The notes: generated by a model not told the origin, from the sequence alone. Positions 8,578 through 20,995 are shown, counted from the stretch's first letter. The stretch: 64,000 nucleotides of DNA from Brachynemurus nebulosus (GCA_035578155.1 JAPWDM010000016.1:4232501-4296500), one strand, 5' to 3'. Program-made: numbers and translations.

Positions 8578-8800
8578 GCGCCATCTATTGACAATTTTTC
8601 AAACTTACACACAAGGATCGCTAGTATCCAGACTAGCAGCGACATCTAGTAGTGAATTTACAGAGCTCGAAGGTGACTGCGCCATCTATTGACAATTTCT
8701 CAAACTTACACACAGGGATCGCTAGTATCCAGACTAGCAACGACATCTAGTAGTGAATTTACAGTGCTCGAAGGTGGCTGCGCCATCTATTAGGGAAATT
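8578..8800 (+). repeat. 101-bp tandem repeat
   Basis: The word gcgccatctatt recurs at 8578, 8679 and 8780 (period 101), with gatcgctagtatccagacta and gacatctagtagtgaattta within each unit. A degenerate earlier unit (cgccatcttttaac) lies near 8549. Confidence 0.8.
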
Positions 8801-8808
8801 TTGAATTC

Positions 8809-8875
8809 TTAGGTTCGATTAGGTTAGGTTAGGTTAGGCCAGGTTAGACCGAATTTCCTTAGGTTCGGTTAGGTT
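8809..8875 (+). repeat. Interstitial TTAGG run
   Basis: Four perfect tandem TTAGG units lie at 8819-8838, with further TTAGG or near-TTAGG words at 8809, 8841, 8859 and 8869. TTAGG is the telomere unit of most insects. The run is short and in mid-contig. Confidence 0.6.
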
Positions 8876-8880
8876 TGAAA

Positions 8881-9045
8881 CCAAAACACTACTCCACTCA
8901 CCGCCGGAGGTTTCTAGAACCCTCATAGGTTACCTACCACCTCCCGAGCTCACTCAAGAAGTCGGCAGGTGAGAAGGTGGTCCCCGTAGCCCCATATTTC
9001 TACTAGTAACATCGCTAATTTAAACTTTTTATCTATATAGTCTAT
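8881..9045. other. GC-richer unassigned segment
   Basis: This is a moderately GC-rich segment (ccgccggagg, ccacctcccgagctcactc) between the TTAGG run and the next transposon. It may be the end of a retroelement, but no ORF or tail is visible. Confidence 0.3.
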
Positions 9046-11452
9046 GGGAGCATTCGTAACGCAACTAGCCAAAGTGTCTTGCTCTTACTTTTAAGAACAT
9101 TACACTTGTTTTGAAGTGCTTTTGCCTTACTTTGGAGATATTTGTATATTCCTGTCTCACTTTCCATGTTCTTGAGAGAAGGGTGAAGGTATATATATAG
9201 TATTACAACTCTAAGAAAAAAGTAAACGTAATAAAATTTTACAAGCTGGATTTACACTATAGCAAAAAATGAAATAAATTATTTTCAATACGAAACTGCC
9301 CTCTTGCAGCAACATTCATAAATATTATTTTTCAATTAAAAATAGAAAATAGTAATACAAAACACGATTTAGAAATATTAAATTATAATTTAAAACTATA
9401 GTTTTAAAAATTATATACATTCATTTAACTTTTTAAATTATAATGCGTAATTAAATTAAGAATTTCATTTATTATTAAAATACATAATTCAGTTCTTAAA
9501 ACATACACAGGATATTATAAATAAAAAAAAAAAAGAATTGCACTTTACATTATAAAAAAAACTAATGTATACATAACGGTAAACAGCGTCAACGGCGTCA
9601 ACAGTTCCATATAAAGTGTACTAGTTGTCAAAATAGTGTATTCTTGATTTTTTAACTTATATCAATTAGTTTTTCGGAATTATTCCTATAATCGTCAGGG
9701 AGTTAAGATCAAAAATTTTAGCCACTTAAGCGGTTAACCCGAATTAACTCAGGTTGATGACATTTGTCGATTGTGCCGCCATTTTATCTATCGTGCTTGT
9801 CATATATCAAAATTTTAAATGGGGTAAACTCCATATAGCTTCTATTTGTAACACAGATTCCAATTTAATTTGCACAACACTTTTGATGCTGGCATGTAAA
9901 ACAGCAACCGTCCAGTTTAACAAGCCGCTTAAAAGATTAAAATGGTTACCCAACTTGACTACAGCGCCACAGTCACTACTTTGTTTCCATTAGACTAAAG
10001 CCATTTTGTTTATATATTTATTTTGTTTCGAGCACCTCGTGATTCATTTTTAATTGTTATTAATTTTGATTCTTTTGTAACATTTTTCTAAATTTTGTGT
10101 AACACTGTTTTCTTAGTTTTATTATTATTTTTTTTATTAATTTTAATTTTATTAAGTTTAATTTTCAATTTTTAATATCATCACTTTTAACGATTTTGTC
10201 CATTTAAATTTTATCGAATTGTTTTATGATTTCAAATGTATATGTTAAAAAAAAAATGTATATGTCAAATGTAATGTTAAATATTAAAAATTAAAATTAT
10301 GTATTTAAAGTAACACCTTGACGGTCGCTGACGTCATAAGACGTCAACTGAAACTTTACTAACTCACATATCACGTTGCACGACGTCAATAAATCCACAT
10401 GAAGTGTATAAACGTCAAAATAATGTACCACTGGACGTTGTGTCATTAAAGGTTATGATCGTCATGGTATTAATATTTTTTCAAAACTTAACTTTTCTTA
10501 AAATTTAATATATTTATTTTTGACTGTTCGTTTACTTTTTTTGATTTTGTAGAATTTAGAAATATTTTATCCTGAAATATCATCTAGAAAAATTTGGTTT
10601 CATTACTTCCAATAGTTTCAAACAAATTCAATAATAAACATGTGCTATTTCATAGGGAGTACAAGTAAATAAAAACTTTCAAATGGTTGTACTGTAAAAT
10701 TACAAAAATGTCACATAACTTCTTCATGCATTTGTCCTCTCAATTATAATTTTCGAGTGGTGTTTGTTGTTTTTTTTTTTTTTATTTTAACTAAGTTTGT
10801 TATTAATTTTTACTTATAAATAATGCTAGTAACTTTTTAATGTTTTCTTATATGTATTTCTACTTTAGTTTTCCATTAAATAGAATAATTTCTTAATAGT
10901 TTTCTAAAATGAATTGAATTTGTAGATATTTAACTCCAGGGTGATACGGTATAATCAGTAAGAGTTATCAGTTACCATAAATCTGCCATCAGGTGAAGAC
11001 TCCGTATCTCCATGGAGAGACACATTAAAAATACCGTATGCTAGTTTTTTTTAGCTATGTAAATCCGACTTAGTTTGACAGATTTTTGTGTGAGAGAGAT
11101 AAGTAAATTGAACTGTCACTGTACAAGCTGCTTTTTTATCCTTGTCATCTTATTTAACCAATCATATTTTTTTCAAAATTTTATTACCTTAACTTTTTTC
11201 TGGGAGTTGTAATATAATACTATGTATACCGGACGCTATTACGATACGATGATTCTAGCATACATAGTTTATAGTCAGTAATAGCGTTCGGTATACATCG
11301 TATATATACGTTCACCCTTCTCTCAAGAATATGGAAAGTGAAACAGGAATATACAAATATCTCCAAAGTAAGGCAAAAGCACTTCAAAACAAGTGTAATG
11401 TTCTTAAAAGTAAGAGCAAGACACTTTGGCTAGTTGCGTTACGAATGCTCCC
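9046..11452. mobile_element. 2.4-kb non-autonomous element with about 150-bp TIRs
   Basis: The first about 155 bp (gggagcattcgtaacgcaac onward) recur nearly perfectly in reverse complement at about 11303-11452. The arms share the acacttgttttgaagtgctt and ttcttgagagaagggtgaa stretches. The interior is AT-rich without a credible ORF; the 79-codon frame at 9754-9993 shows no recognisable domain. A nested dyad with gtatacc/ggtatac arms lies at about 11223-11300. The flanks show only a possible 2-3 bp TSD (tat). The superfamily is not assigned. Confidence 0.8.
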
Positions 11453-11668
11453 TATGTTTTACAGTTTTCGAAATATTTGAAACATTACAATTTCGCTCTA
11501 ACTTTTGAAATACAATCCTCTTAAAATACCTCTTTAAATTGTTTTTCTATCGATAAAAATACGTATCGCTTATTTTTTTACTGTTCTACAACATATTCAA
11601 GTTTCATCAAAATTAAGAGGTTCGGCCTCGAAATCTTTGCTAGTAAGACTGGCAAGTACACACGTGTC
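11453..11668. other. Non-coding AT-rich stretch
   Basis: I see nothing supportable between the TIR element and the hAT end. Confidence 0.4.
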
Positions 11669-11850
11669 CAGTGGCGGATTTACCAGCAGACTGAGTAGGC
11701 TGGAGCCTAGGGCAGCAGATTTTAGGGGCGGCAAATTTGGGCCAAAAAGGGCGGCAAAATGTAGAATATGTTTTTTTTTATTTCTTTTTGCTCGTCACTT
11801 ACATTTTTTAAGAAGGACGGCCGATTTTAGGGGCGGATCAGATATGAGCA
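11669..11850 (+). mobile_element. hAT-type terminus, solitary
   Basis: The sequence begins cagtggcggatttaccagc and continues through ggcggcaaatttgggcc words, typical of hAT 5' ends in insect genomes. No matching right end or 8-bp duplication of cacgtgtc (11661-11668) was found, so it looks truncated. Confidence 0.5.
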
Positions 11851-12900
11851 TTTTTTCCCGGGTATAGTTAAAGTTTTTTGTTAAGAATTCACTTATTTTT
11901 AAAAATAGTTTGATCCTCAATTTTTATCTGCAGAAGAAAGGAAATTAGTACAAAAGTAAGAAAAATTTCCAATTTTTTTGTCTAATGTATATATAAAGCT
12001 AATAACTTAAGATTAAGCACTATGTGGGCTATGGCCATTAGTAGATCCGAATTAACTTATGTTTGCTACTTATGGCCAATGGATGGCCATAAGTAGTGTC
12101 ACCAGTGGAATTGTTGTTGGTCATTGTTGGAATTGTTGTTGGTCGTTTTCTGCCATTCAATTTTCTATTAATTCCTTGTAATGTGTTAGTTTTCATTTAA
12201 CGTAAAACAGTTGAATTTCTATACGTATTATCTTTTCTGTCACTCAAACTTTTGTTAATTCTTTATAATGTTCTAAAGTTTTCATTTAATTGTAATTAAG
12301 GCTACCTAACCTAATCATAAATTTTAATTATAGCATGCATGTATTTCAATGTTTATTAAAATTATTGTATTTCGTAATTTCTCTATATTTTCTTGCCTTA
12401 TGCTAATTTTCTTATTCTTTATTTTATCTTACTAAAATATTTACTGACTGATTAAATTTTTAATATTATGTAATTTATTTCTAAACTAATTTGTTGCTAT
12501 TTTGCAATTACTTTGCTACTTTACAATTTCCTAAATTTTAATAATTTATATTGTTAATTGTTATTGAAACAAGAAATTATTGTTAATTATTTACTTGTAT
12601 CAAATAATTTTATCACTCAATTATCTAATTTTTTTGTACAAAACTATATATTGGGAACAATCTGAATTAACCCTCACGACCCTGAAATTGTACCAAAAAT
12701 TGTACAATTAAACGATTAAACAAAAAAAAAAAAATATTTAAGACTGAACTAGCTAAGGCAAATAAATTTTAATTCAAACTGAAAATTTCTGTTATTTAAA
12801 ATTTTCCTTTTATTTTTTTCAGTGCAATAAGAAACTTTCTTAACTCAAACATTTAAAATTTTATTTTAAATAAATTTCATTTTTTTCCTTTGAATTCTCT

Positions 12901-12905
<5 letters not shown>
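11851..12905. other. AT-rich non-coding stretch
   Basis: No coding or structural signal was recognised apart from a small duplicated phrase (ttggaattgttgttggtc) near 12110-12150. Confidence 0.4.

Positions 12906-12980
<75 letters not shown>
12906..12980. repeat. (AT)n microsatellite
   Basis: About 75 bp of uninterrupted alternating A and T. Confidence 0.95.
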
Positions 12981-13412
12981 CTAAATTTATTTTATAATTT
13001 ATTAATAGATTACCATAACACACAGATTATCATAAAATATATAAACTACAGAAATTGAAATTCTAATACTACGGTCATTATATTCATACTACAATCTGTC
13101 TTTATTTTTGCTATAAGGTAACAGAAAAATTTAAATAATTTTTGGGCATTAAAATTAGTTTTTTTTTATTTCACATGCTTTACAAGCATTTTTGTTTTCT
13201 TATTCAGTTCTCGTTTTTCTTTTCTCTCCGCTTTTTTCTTTCTTCCTCATTTTTCTTTTCTTCCATTAACATACAGTACTCTATCCACTTGTCGCTTGTT
13301 ATTATGGATGGTATAAACTCTTCCTTAGCGAATTTCCAAAATTGGAAATTCAGCTATTTTCATTTTTTGATGTATTATTTGACTTCTGGCCATAGTATAA
13401 CATCCTTAAAAA

Positions 13413-13416
<4 letters not shown>
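12981..13416. other. AT-rich non-coding stretch
   Basis: The open frame spanning 13142-13510 is carried by low-complexity sequence and the following (AT)n tract. No gene is supported. Confidence 0.5.

Positions 13417-13509
<93 letters not shown>
13417..13509. repeat. (AT)n microsatellite
   Basis: About 90 bp of alternating A and T. Confidence 0.95.
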
Positions 13510-13510
<1 letters not shown>

Positions 13511-13835
13511 CATTTACTACTCTAAAAAAAATGATTTTCGGTGGTATGCTGTTTTCAGCGTCACTGCATCTGTGCTAAAACTGGCGCGCGGAACCCGATT
13601 TTCGGCATTAAATTAAAATTAGAAATAATGGAAGTAAAGTTCCGGGAGTTGGGACTTTCTTATTGCAAATTTCCTTCTCTTTAAGAATCTTTTTATTTCA
13701 TTTCGTAACTATTAATATTTTTTAAGTTATTAACAAAAAACTGAATACGTCGTTTTTTTCCATCTTATTTTGTTAATAACAATTGCAATTTTTTATGTGC
13801 TGTAAAATCCTTAAAATACATTTTTCTATAGGTCA

Positions 13836-14325
13836 TTACGAATCGAATGAGCTATTGCTCATATTTTTAAGAACTTTATTTCTATTTTTCACGTTTTCTA
13901 ACTTGTGAACTAGACTACTGCCTGGTTTAATATTTAGCCTACCGGCAGTAGTTTCTCCATTCGTCACCAGATGGCAAAACTGACATAATGGTAGCAATTT
14001 GGAATAGTCCATCTTTATTTGAAAAACAGTAAATAAGTAAATTATTATGAAAGTTTGTTAATTAAAAGGGTCTAGCAGACTTACCATATGAAAATTGCAC
14101 CGACGTGATTGGACATAGTTTAACCTTTTAAATATTGCTTCTTTGCCCAAAGTACTGATACTTGTGATTTTAGATCTCTGCTCTCATTTATAAGGGAGAT
14201 ATGGGGATAACAACTCAATTACGAATCAATTACGAACAATTCAATTACGAATCGAATGAGCTATTGCTTATATTTTTAAAAGCTTTATTTCTATTTTTCA
14301 CATTTTTTTAACTTGTGAACTAGAC
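13836..14325 (+). repeat. Direct repeat of about 95 bp, two copies 395 bp apart
   Basis: The phrase attacgaatcgaatgagcta and the next 70 bp, ending aacttgtgaactagac, occur at about 13836-13924 and 14229-14325. The second copy abuts the hAT end at 14328. Confidence 0.75.
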
Positions 14326-15789
14326 AACAGTGGTGGATCCAGAGGGCGAGTCATAGAGGTCATGATCCCCCCTGAGTTGAAAGTATTTGCTACATATTCT
14401 TACGATTACACTAAAAAATTCAAACAAATAAAAGTTAACAAATAAATTTCCAATGTTTATACAAACAAATCTAGTGGTTAATATTTTTAAGCAGTATAAT
14501 TTTAACTTGTAATTTTAAAATGTAATGTATACACGTAGAAAATATTATAATTATTGTACTGTGGCATAGTAATGCCCAATAATCCCTCCGGGGTTATTGG
14601 TGAGCGGAATTGGTTAGCACATACGCACCCATTATTTCCGCTCCATCAACCAGTAGTGGGTCCTAAATATTCCTTACAGAGCTGGCATTGTGCTGAGCCC
14701 TTATATTTTTAGAGGAGACGTGGATTGAGGAATCCCACTAATGGTTTGGATAATTATGAAAAATCAAAGTCAAAAATAGAGAAAGAAATTTCCATATAAA
14801 AAAAAATATTCTTGTCTGGATTGGGGTAAGATGTTTTGTGAAAATTTACGGAAAGGTCCACGGGAGGAAACAGGTAAATGGAATTTGTTGGAAGCGAATT
14901 AGGGTGACGTAAAACCCATGCGGTAAAAATTAACTTACCAGATAACTTCCGTGATGATAATCCCCTAAACTAGTTGGATGAAGTATTTCTTTCAAAGGTT
15001 TAACACTGCATGTTCGACAGTACAAATAAATAAAAAAAAAACCCTCCCGGAAGTGTTCCTCTGCTTTTCTTCATCCGAAGATTTAGGTTCAATATTTTAA
15101 AACGAAAAAAAAAATCAAATGATTCGTTTTCTCAAATTTATTAATTCCGAAAAAAGTTTCCAGTAGTACATTTCCGATAATTTCACAAAAAATTTAAATT
15201 AAATTTACATAGTTGTTAAAGATTATGACATTTAAACACGAAAAAATATTTTACATTTTTTTTTTTTTTTGTTCAGAACGAAAATCAACGATTTCTCTGA
15301 GTTAAAATTATATTTTATGATGTACGATGAGACGGCATGTACCGTTCCGTATTCGATTCTTGAAGAGAAGTCTCCTCTCCAATGATCGAGTTGAAAGAGA
15401 GCGATCATGAGAAATTGAACTTTTAATTTTCGTTCTGTTTTTATAAAATTCTAGATGTTTTGTACAGATGTTATATAAAATATTTGTTGTAAACAAGTAC
15501 AAGTTTTAATTAAATAATTAAGATTTTAAAATACATAATTGTTTATCTTATGTGAAAACCATTTCTTACTTCTATTTCAGAATTCTGTAGAACAGAGATT
15601 ATTCCACTGTTCAACAGATGGCACTCTATGTTTGATTTTATTGATTTTATGTTTTTATTGAAAATCCATAGTTTCTGTGGAAGTCAAGGTGAATTATTGA
15701 AACAACACAGTCAATAAATTTCACGAGATAGTTTATTATTTGACACGATATATTTCTATTTTATTTTTGATATGTAAATACAAAAATGA

Positions 15790-16010
15790 AGTGCCGATTC
15801 ACACATGCGTGTTTTTACCGCTGCATGCACGCTGCGGTGCCGCACGGCAACGCAAGTATGTGTGCATCACACAATTTAACTCAATGTACTTTATAACCGC
15901 TGCGGCGCCGCACCGTGCACGCAACGTGCAAAAACCGTATGTGTGCATCACATTTTGCGGTGCCGCTGCGTGCACGCAGCGGTAAAAAAACGCATGTGTG
16001 CATCGGCACT
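15790..16010. mobile_element. 221-bp GC-rich MITE
   Basis: The TIRs of about 33 bp pair agtgccgattcacacatgcg with the reverse of cgcatgtgtgcatcggcact and extend into taccgctgc. The interior is unusually GC-rich and itself palindromic (gctgcggtgccgc, gcggcgccgc). No clear TSD is seen. Confidence 0.75.
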
Positions 16011-16358
16011 AAAAGGCACAAATTCGATTACAATAAATAATTGTCATTAAAAATGTTGATTAACTCAAAAATAAATTTATTAACGTCAGTAAATAAAAAT
16101 CGTATGTATATCGCCATGAGGTAACCGCGGAAGTGAAAAAATCATGTTTGTTGACAACTGATAACATAAAAAAGTTAATACAAAAATGATAGGCACGTGC
16201 GCGCTAAATTCAAAAAGGAACAAAAATTAAAATTAAATTTTTAATTTTATAGGCTGTAGCCACATTTCTAAATGTGGCAAAGATAAGCTACGCCACAGTA
16301 CACTAAAAATCCTTAATTTTTTTTTTAAATATAAAAATATGTGTCCTTGCATCTAGCT

Positions 16359-16721
16359 CAGTGGTTTCCAAAGTGATCTATATTGACCCCCAGGGGTCGA
16401 TAATAAGCTGCAAAGGGTCCATGTTGGCCAAAAGAACTTGGGGTTCGGTAAGATGTAAATGGTGGTCTATAGTAACAAAGTAAACATACACCGAAGCAGA
16501 TTTTGGCTTGGTTGTTCTAAAATGTAAAAATGAGAAGTTGGTGACCTTTTTTTTGGTTGCCACCTGCATTGATCAAAAAAAAGGTCATCGACATCTCATT
16601 TTGAACAAATTATATTTTCGAAGTTGTTGCTGAGTTTATGAGTTTGTACAGGGGGTGTATCTAAAATCGAAAACCAATGCAAGGGATAAGGATCGACGAC
16701 ACCAAGAAGTTTGGGAACCAT
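16359..16721. mobile_element. hAT MITE with exact 8-bp TSD
   Basis: The left end is cagtggtttccaaagtg and the right end aagtttgggaaccat, a worn inverted match. The duplication atctagct at 16351-16358 and 16722-16729 is perfect. Internally it holds another inverted pair around the two ttggttgcc/ggtcatcg words near 16550. It is inserted in the larger hAT remnant. Confidence 0.8.
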
Positions 16722-16933
16722 ATCTAGCTTTTAAAAATAGGAGAGAATAACATTTTTTTTTTAATGATCATTGATCAAATAACCAGTATAGATGCTGCAC
16801 ATGCGTTTAACAATCTTTAACTTAACAAAAAAGAAATTAGAAAGTGCATAAACAAAGCAAAATTTTTACTGAAAAAATATAAGTACTATGTAATCAAGAT
16901 TTATATCAAAATATTAGAATATTTTTAAAAACC

Positions 16934-17143
16934 TTGGTTACACTTCCAGTAAGTGTAGCAACAGCAGAAAGATCGTTTTCAACGCTCCGCTGTCTGAAGT
17001 CTTGGCTCCGAACATCGATGGGTGAGGAGCGTCTTATTACTGAACTAGCTCTTTTGAATATTCATCGGGACATTGAAATTAACCCTGATAATATTATCGA
17101 CCGATTCGCTAAGAGAACAAGGAAACTATACTTTGTTATTTAA
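16934..17143 (+). pseudogene. hAT transposase C-terminal fragment
   Basis: The frame encodes LPVSVATAERSFSTLRCLKS, then LRTSMGEERL and LALLNIHRDIEINPDNIIDRFA. This is the hAT C-terminal dimerisation region (the VxxAERSFSxLRxLKxxLRSxMxxERL pattern) as found in ZMYM1-like transposases. Only the last 60-70 residues are present. The catalytic region upstream is gone and the sequence before 16930 is AT-rich with stops. It lies inside the hAT remnant in the orientation expected from its right end, so it is probably that element's own transposase. Confidence 0.85.
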
Positions 17144-17597
17144 TTAATAAAATAAATCATTTTTTTAAAATAATTCGAGTATTTCATTTCTTCAGTACTA
17201 ACATTTGTATTTGCAGCTTTCACAATATGCTAAATTGTAAAAATAAACTAAGCTTGTTTGTTGACATTGGCGCAAATGTATGAACATAAATTTTTACTCT
17301 ATTAAGTTTGTAACATAAAAGTTATCTAAAACTTTTACATAAAGAAAAAAAAAACAACTCATGCAGATTTAAGCCCTTTTTATTAAATTTGCAATAGCGA
17401 CCAAAGTTTGACTCCCTCCCCCCCTAAACTAAAGGCTGGATTCGCCCCTGATTTGTAATATAGGATTTATCTGTAAGTTTCACATAACAAAATTCTATGC
17501 AAATTTGGGCACCCTTTGTTATATTTACAATAACGACTCAAGTGTTAAGTCATAAAAATTTGAACCCCCCCTGAGCTGAAGGCTAGATCCGGTCCTG

Positions 17598-17847
17598 AGA
17601 CCACGCCTCTATTTGATTACCCAATACACTAGTGCTCCGATTGAGAGAAAGAAAATGCGTATGTATTGCTGACACGGATATAAAAAAACATTAAATATTT
17701 TTTATGTAAACTAATCCTTATATATGAATACAGGGTGGAATTTTAATAACTCTTATACCTTTTGGTGAATTTTGATAAAATTTTATGATGATTTAGAACG
17801 GAATTTGTTGAAAACAACATAGCTTAAAACATAGTAATATATACTAT
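17598..17847. other. Unassigned non-coding spacer
   Basis: Nothing supportable was seen between the hAT right end and the next element. Confidence 0.35.
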
Positions 17848-18289
17848 GTGAGTTTTTTGAGAGTTGCCATTTCTATTACAACCAAATTTTTATGATAGAA
17901 ATGGTACTGGAAAAGGTTCTTTTCTTGGATGTAATGGAAATGTAACCAAGAAAAACACTATCGATTGAAATAGCCTCAAGTACATATGCACATTTTTACG
18001 GCCTAACTGATAAATTAAAGAAAAATTAAAAAATTAAATTTGGGTAAACTTTTTTTGCTCATTTATGATGTTAATTAATGCATTAGATCAGTTTCATCGA
18101 AAAATTAATATATAGTCCCATTTAAAAATCTATAAGTTTGTATCATAGCTTGAAAACCATAAGAGCTATAAAGCTCCTGACTATAGCAATCGGTTGCCCC
18201 CGTCGATATCTATAACTCTTATTTGAACAATTTTTCGATTAAATCAACGATTTGGCTGTAATAAAAATGGCAACTGTCGAAAAACTCAC
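17848..18289. mobile_element. 442-bp MITE next to (TA)n
   Basis: Short inverted ends pair gtgagttttttgagagttgcc with ggcaactgtcgaaaaactcac at the other end. The last about 180 bp are also found at 22211-22391. It abuts a (TA)n tract. Confidence 0.65.

Positions 18290-18290
<1 letters not shown>

Positions 18291-18374
<84 letters not shown>
18291..18374. repeat. (TA)n microsatellite between two related element ends
   Basis: About 84 bp of alternating T and A between the right end of one gtgagttttt element and the left end of the next. Confidence 0.95.
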
Positions 18375-18377
<3 letters not shown>

Positions 18378-19131
18378 GAGTTTTTCAGGAGTTGCCATTC
18401 GATTTATCCCTAAAATATGCATCTAATCGAAAAAAAAGTTTATACAAAATAGAGGGGGCCATTCAGGAAAAATTGTTCCAGACTTCTAGGACCTACGGTT
18501 TTTTCGGAATAGAAAAAAATTTTTTTTTAAATGGAAACATATGTTGAGATGTTTTTTAAAAATTAGTTTACTACTTCAAATTACCAATTATGCTAAATTT
18601 TGATTATTTTATTTCATATTTTTGAGAAATTGCATTTTTAAGTTTAATTTTCAAAACCCGTGACCAAGTTTATTTAATCGAATGCAAAAAATACGGATAA
18701 TTTGCAATTTACATTCAAAACACCCAAAATAACTAGTAATGGTATGTCGCATTAAACTGTTACAATAAGACAAAATTTATTAATTAAATACATTAATTAT
18801 CAAAATAATTTGTAGTTTTTCCTCAAATAGTAAACTTAATATTTAATAACCAGGTTATTAAATTAAAACTGCAGTTGTAATATTTAATATTACACCATAT
18901 TAAAGAAGTCAAAATTAGCTACGTGTGAAACTGGCATTATCTATTTCCAAAACTAAATGATGGCGAACATAGATTAGGCACAGATGTCAGTTGTCAAATT
19001 ATTAAACGATTTTTTTTAAAAAAAAAAAAAAAGTAAAATAATAGTCTAAAAAATATTTTAATACAACATTTTTCGAGATTGCCGTATATATTTTAACAAT
19101 ATGTCTCTAAGACATGTATTTTAAACAAATA

Positions 19132-19161
<30 letters not shown>

Positions 19162-19165
<4 letters not shown>

Positions 19166-19788
19166 CGATGATAAAATTTCCCTGGTGAGCGTTTGTGGAA
19201 CTACTATATGACATATAATTAATATTATTTCATTACTTTATAAAAAATTTGTGATGACTTCTTTGTTGGACATTTATGAAAGAGTAAAAAACACTACGAG
19301 ACCTTTTCGCGAGTGTGAACAATATTTTAAAAGTGAAATGTTAATGTGTGTTGGTGTTAAAGAACGAAATTTTAGTAACATAAAATATCTGGGTTTAGCT
19401 GCACAAAGTTGTGGAGTGAGTATTAAGTTATCCACATGAAGTGGAATGTAATGCTGACACCTCAGAATGTTCTGAGCAAACAAGCATAAACACTGATGAA
19501 GTTTTCATTTTAAGAATAGGTTCCCAATGTTTTTTTAAGTTTGACACTGGTAGGAAAACGACGAAAACTCAGTCCTTCCCTTTTGTAGTTCCTGCACTGT
19601 GGAACACAGTAGTATGTACTCCCTTTTCTTTTGTGTTTACTAGTATTCATCTCAACACATTAAATCACGTAATCATACGCACAATTTACGTGAAAACTTT
19701 ATTAAATTACTATTAGAAAATTCAACTGTATGAAAATTATCTATCATATGTTAGTTCCGCGACTTGTCGCTAGGGAATCTTATCATCG

Positions 19789-19792
<4 letters not shown>
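19162..19792. mobile_element. 631-bp TIR element flanked by (TA)n on both sides
   Basis: Inverted ends are ttggcgatgataaaatttccc at the left and gggaatcttatcatcgccaa at the right, with looser pairing for another 20 bp. (TA)n tracts lie at about 19133-19161 and 19793-19886. Small frames inside show no recognisable domain. Confidence 0.7.

Positions 19793-19886
<94 letters not shown>
19793..19886. repeat. (TA)n microsatellite
   Basis: About 94 bp of alternating T and A following the TIR element. Confidence 0.95.
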
Positions 19887-19887
<1 letters not shown>

Positions 19888-20254
19888 CCTTAATTTCTTT
19901 TCCAGTAAGAACGACTTTAGTGAAGGTTGTTCAAAGTTCAAAATAATGGCCGATTTTATTACAATTTTAACATCTTTAAAACGTTTCTGTATTAAAACGG
20001 TTCTCCATATTATGAAAACGACAGTATTTAATAAAGTTTTTAATAAAATTACACAAATTTTATTTAATTACAATCACTTCCTAAATAAAATATAATAAAT
20101 AAATATACTTAAAATATAATTTTATTAATTCTAATTACTTTAGTGTGTAATCAAATTGCCTAATTGTTTTATTGCTTCCGAGACTACCTACTAAAGCAAA
20201 TTTTTACCAAAATAAAATTTTTTACGTAAATTTTACGTTTTAGAGCTTCCTGAA

Positions 20255-20600
20255 TAATTTTGGTTTGGTGTCTGTCCGTCTGTGTGTCACCAGTTTGCAC
20301 CAAGTAACATGACTTCTGAACTATTCGATTGTTTGTAATGAAATTTTTAGAAATTATGCAGTTTGGTTCCTAGATGGTCCCCTATGAATTTAATCGAAAT
20401 CGCAGTAACGGTAGCTACTTCGCTACCATGTCATTCCATTAATATACTAAATTGCACCAAGTGGCATAACTTCTGAACTATTCAATTCATTTTTATGAAA
20501 TTATCAGAAATTATGCGGTCTGCTTCCTAGATGGTCCCTTACAAATTTCATTGCATTCGGAGTAATAGTATCCACGGCAATACCATGAAATCCTATTAAA
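20255..20600 (+). repeat. Tandem repeat of about 175-180 bp, two units
   Basis: The phrase gcaccaagt(a/g)(a/g)cat(g/a)acttctgaactatt starts two similar units near 20295 and 20455. Both contain gaaattatgc(a/g)gt and cctagatggtccc. It resembles subterminal repeats of Helitron-like elements. Confidence 0.55.
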
Positions 20601-20775
20601 TGTCAATATCTTATTTACTGCTAGTCCCATTTCGCTTAATTTTTTATGAATCGTTTTGTTTATTTATTTTTATTAATTTATATACCTATATTAAATTACA
20701 CAAAGATATATTGGACATTAAATTACCAAGGTGCTTTTACGAGTACGAGAAAGCTGTGTGCCACAATCCATTGGC

Positions 20776-20995
20776 AGCGTACAGTGAACTTTCAGAGATT
20801 GTACAATCGCAAATTGTCCATATTTCAGTGTTAGGGATTTAAACATCGTATGTTTACGTCACGTGAACATTGTATTCACAAAAATTGTGTGTTTGCAGTA
20901 TTCGTGTGACGTAAACAAGCGATGTTTTAATCCCTATCACTGCAATATTGACAATTTTTGATTGGACAATCTCCGAAAGTCAACTGTATTTTAGT
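20776..20995. repeat. 220-bp palindrome (foldback)
   Basis: Arms of about 95 bp are inverted copies: tttcagagattgtac with caatctccgaaag, and agggatttaaacatcg with cgatgttttaatccct. The centre lies near 20885. It may be a small foldback MITE. Confidence 0.7.

Larger units (their letters stand above)
14328..17597 (+). mobile_element. hAT element, degenerate, with transposase remnant
   Basis: The left end is cagtggtggatccag; the right end reads gctagatccggtcctg at about 17582-17597, a hAT-like inverted terminal pair. A second related right end (ggctggattcgcccctg) stops at 17450. Internally a C-terminal hAT transposase fragment (16934-17143) and two younger MITEs (15790-16010, 16359-16721) are found. 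The 8 bases on each outer side (ctagacaa and agaccacg) do not match, so the boundaries or the pairing may be disturbed. The rest of the interior is AT-rich and eroded. Confidence 0.5.

Noticed and set aside
9754..9993. 79-codon frame in the 2.4-kb TIR element
   Set aside because: No recognisable motif, isolated in AT-rich sequence; expected by chance at this length.
13142..13510. 122-codon frame ending in a long IYIYIY run
   Set aside because: The C-terminal part is the translation of an (AT)n microsatellite and the rest is low-complexity; no domain.
14328..17597. 8-bp TSD for the larger hAT remnant
   Set aside because: ctagacaa on the left and agaccacg on the right do not match, so I do not claim a duplication.
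19730..20095. 121-codon frame with IYIYIY
   Set aside because: Same artefact, produced by the (TA)n tract at 19793-19886.
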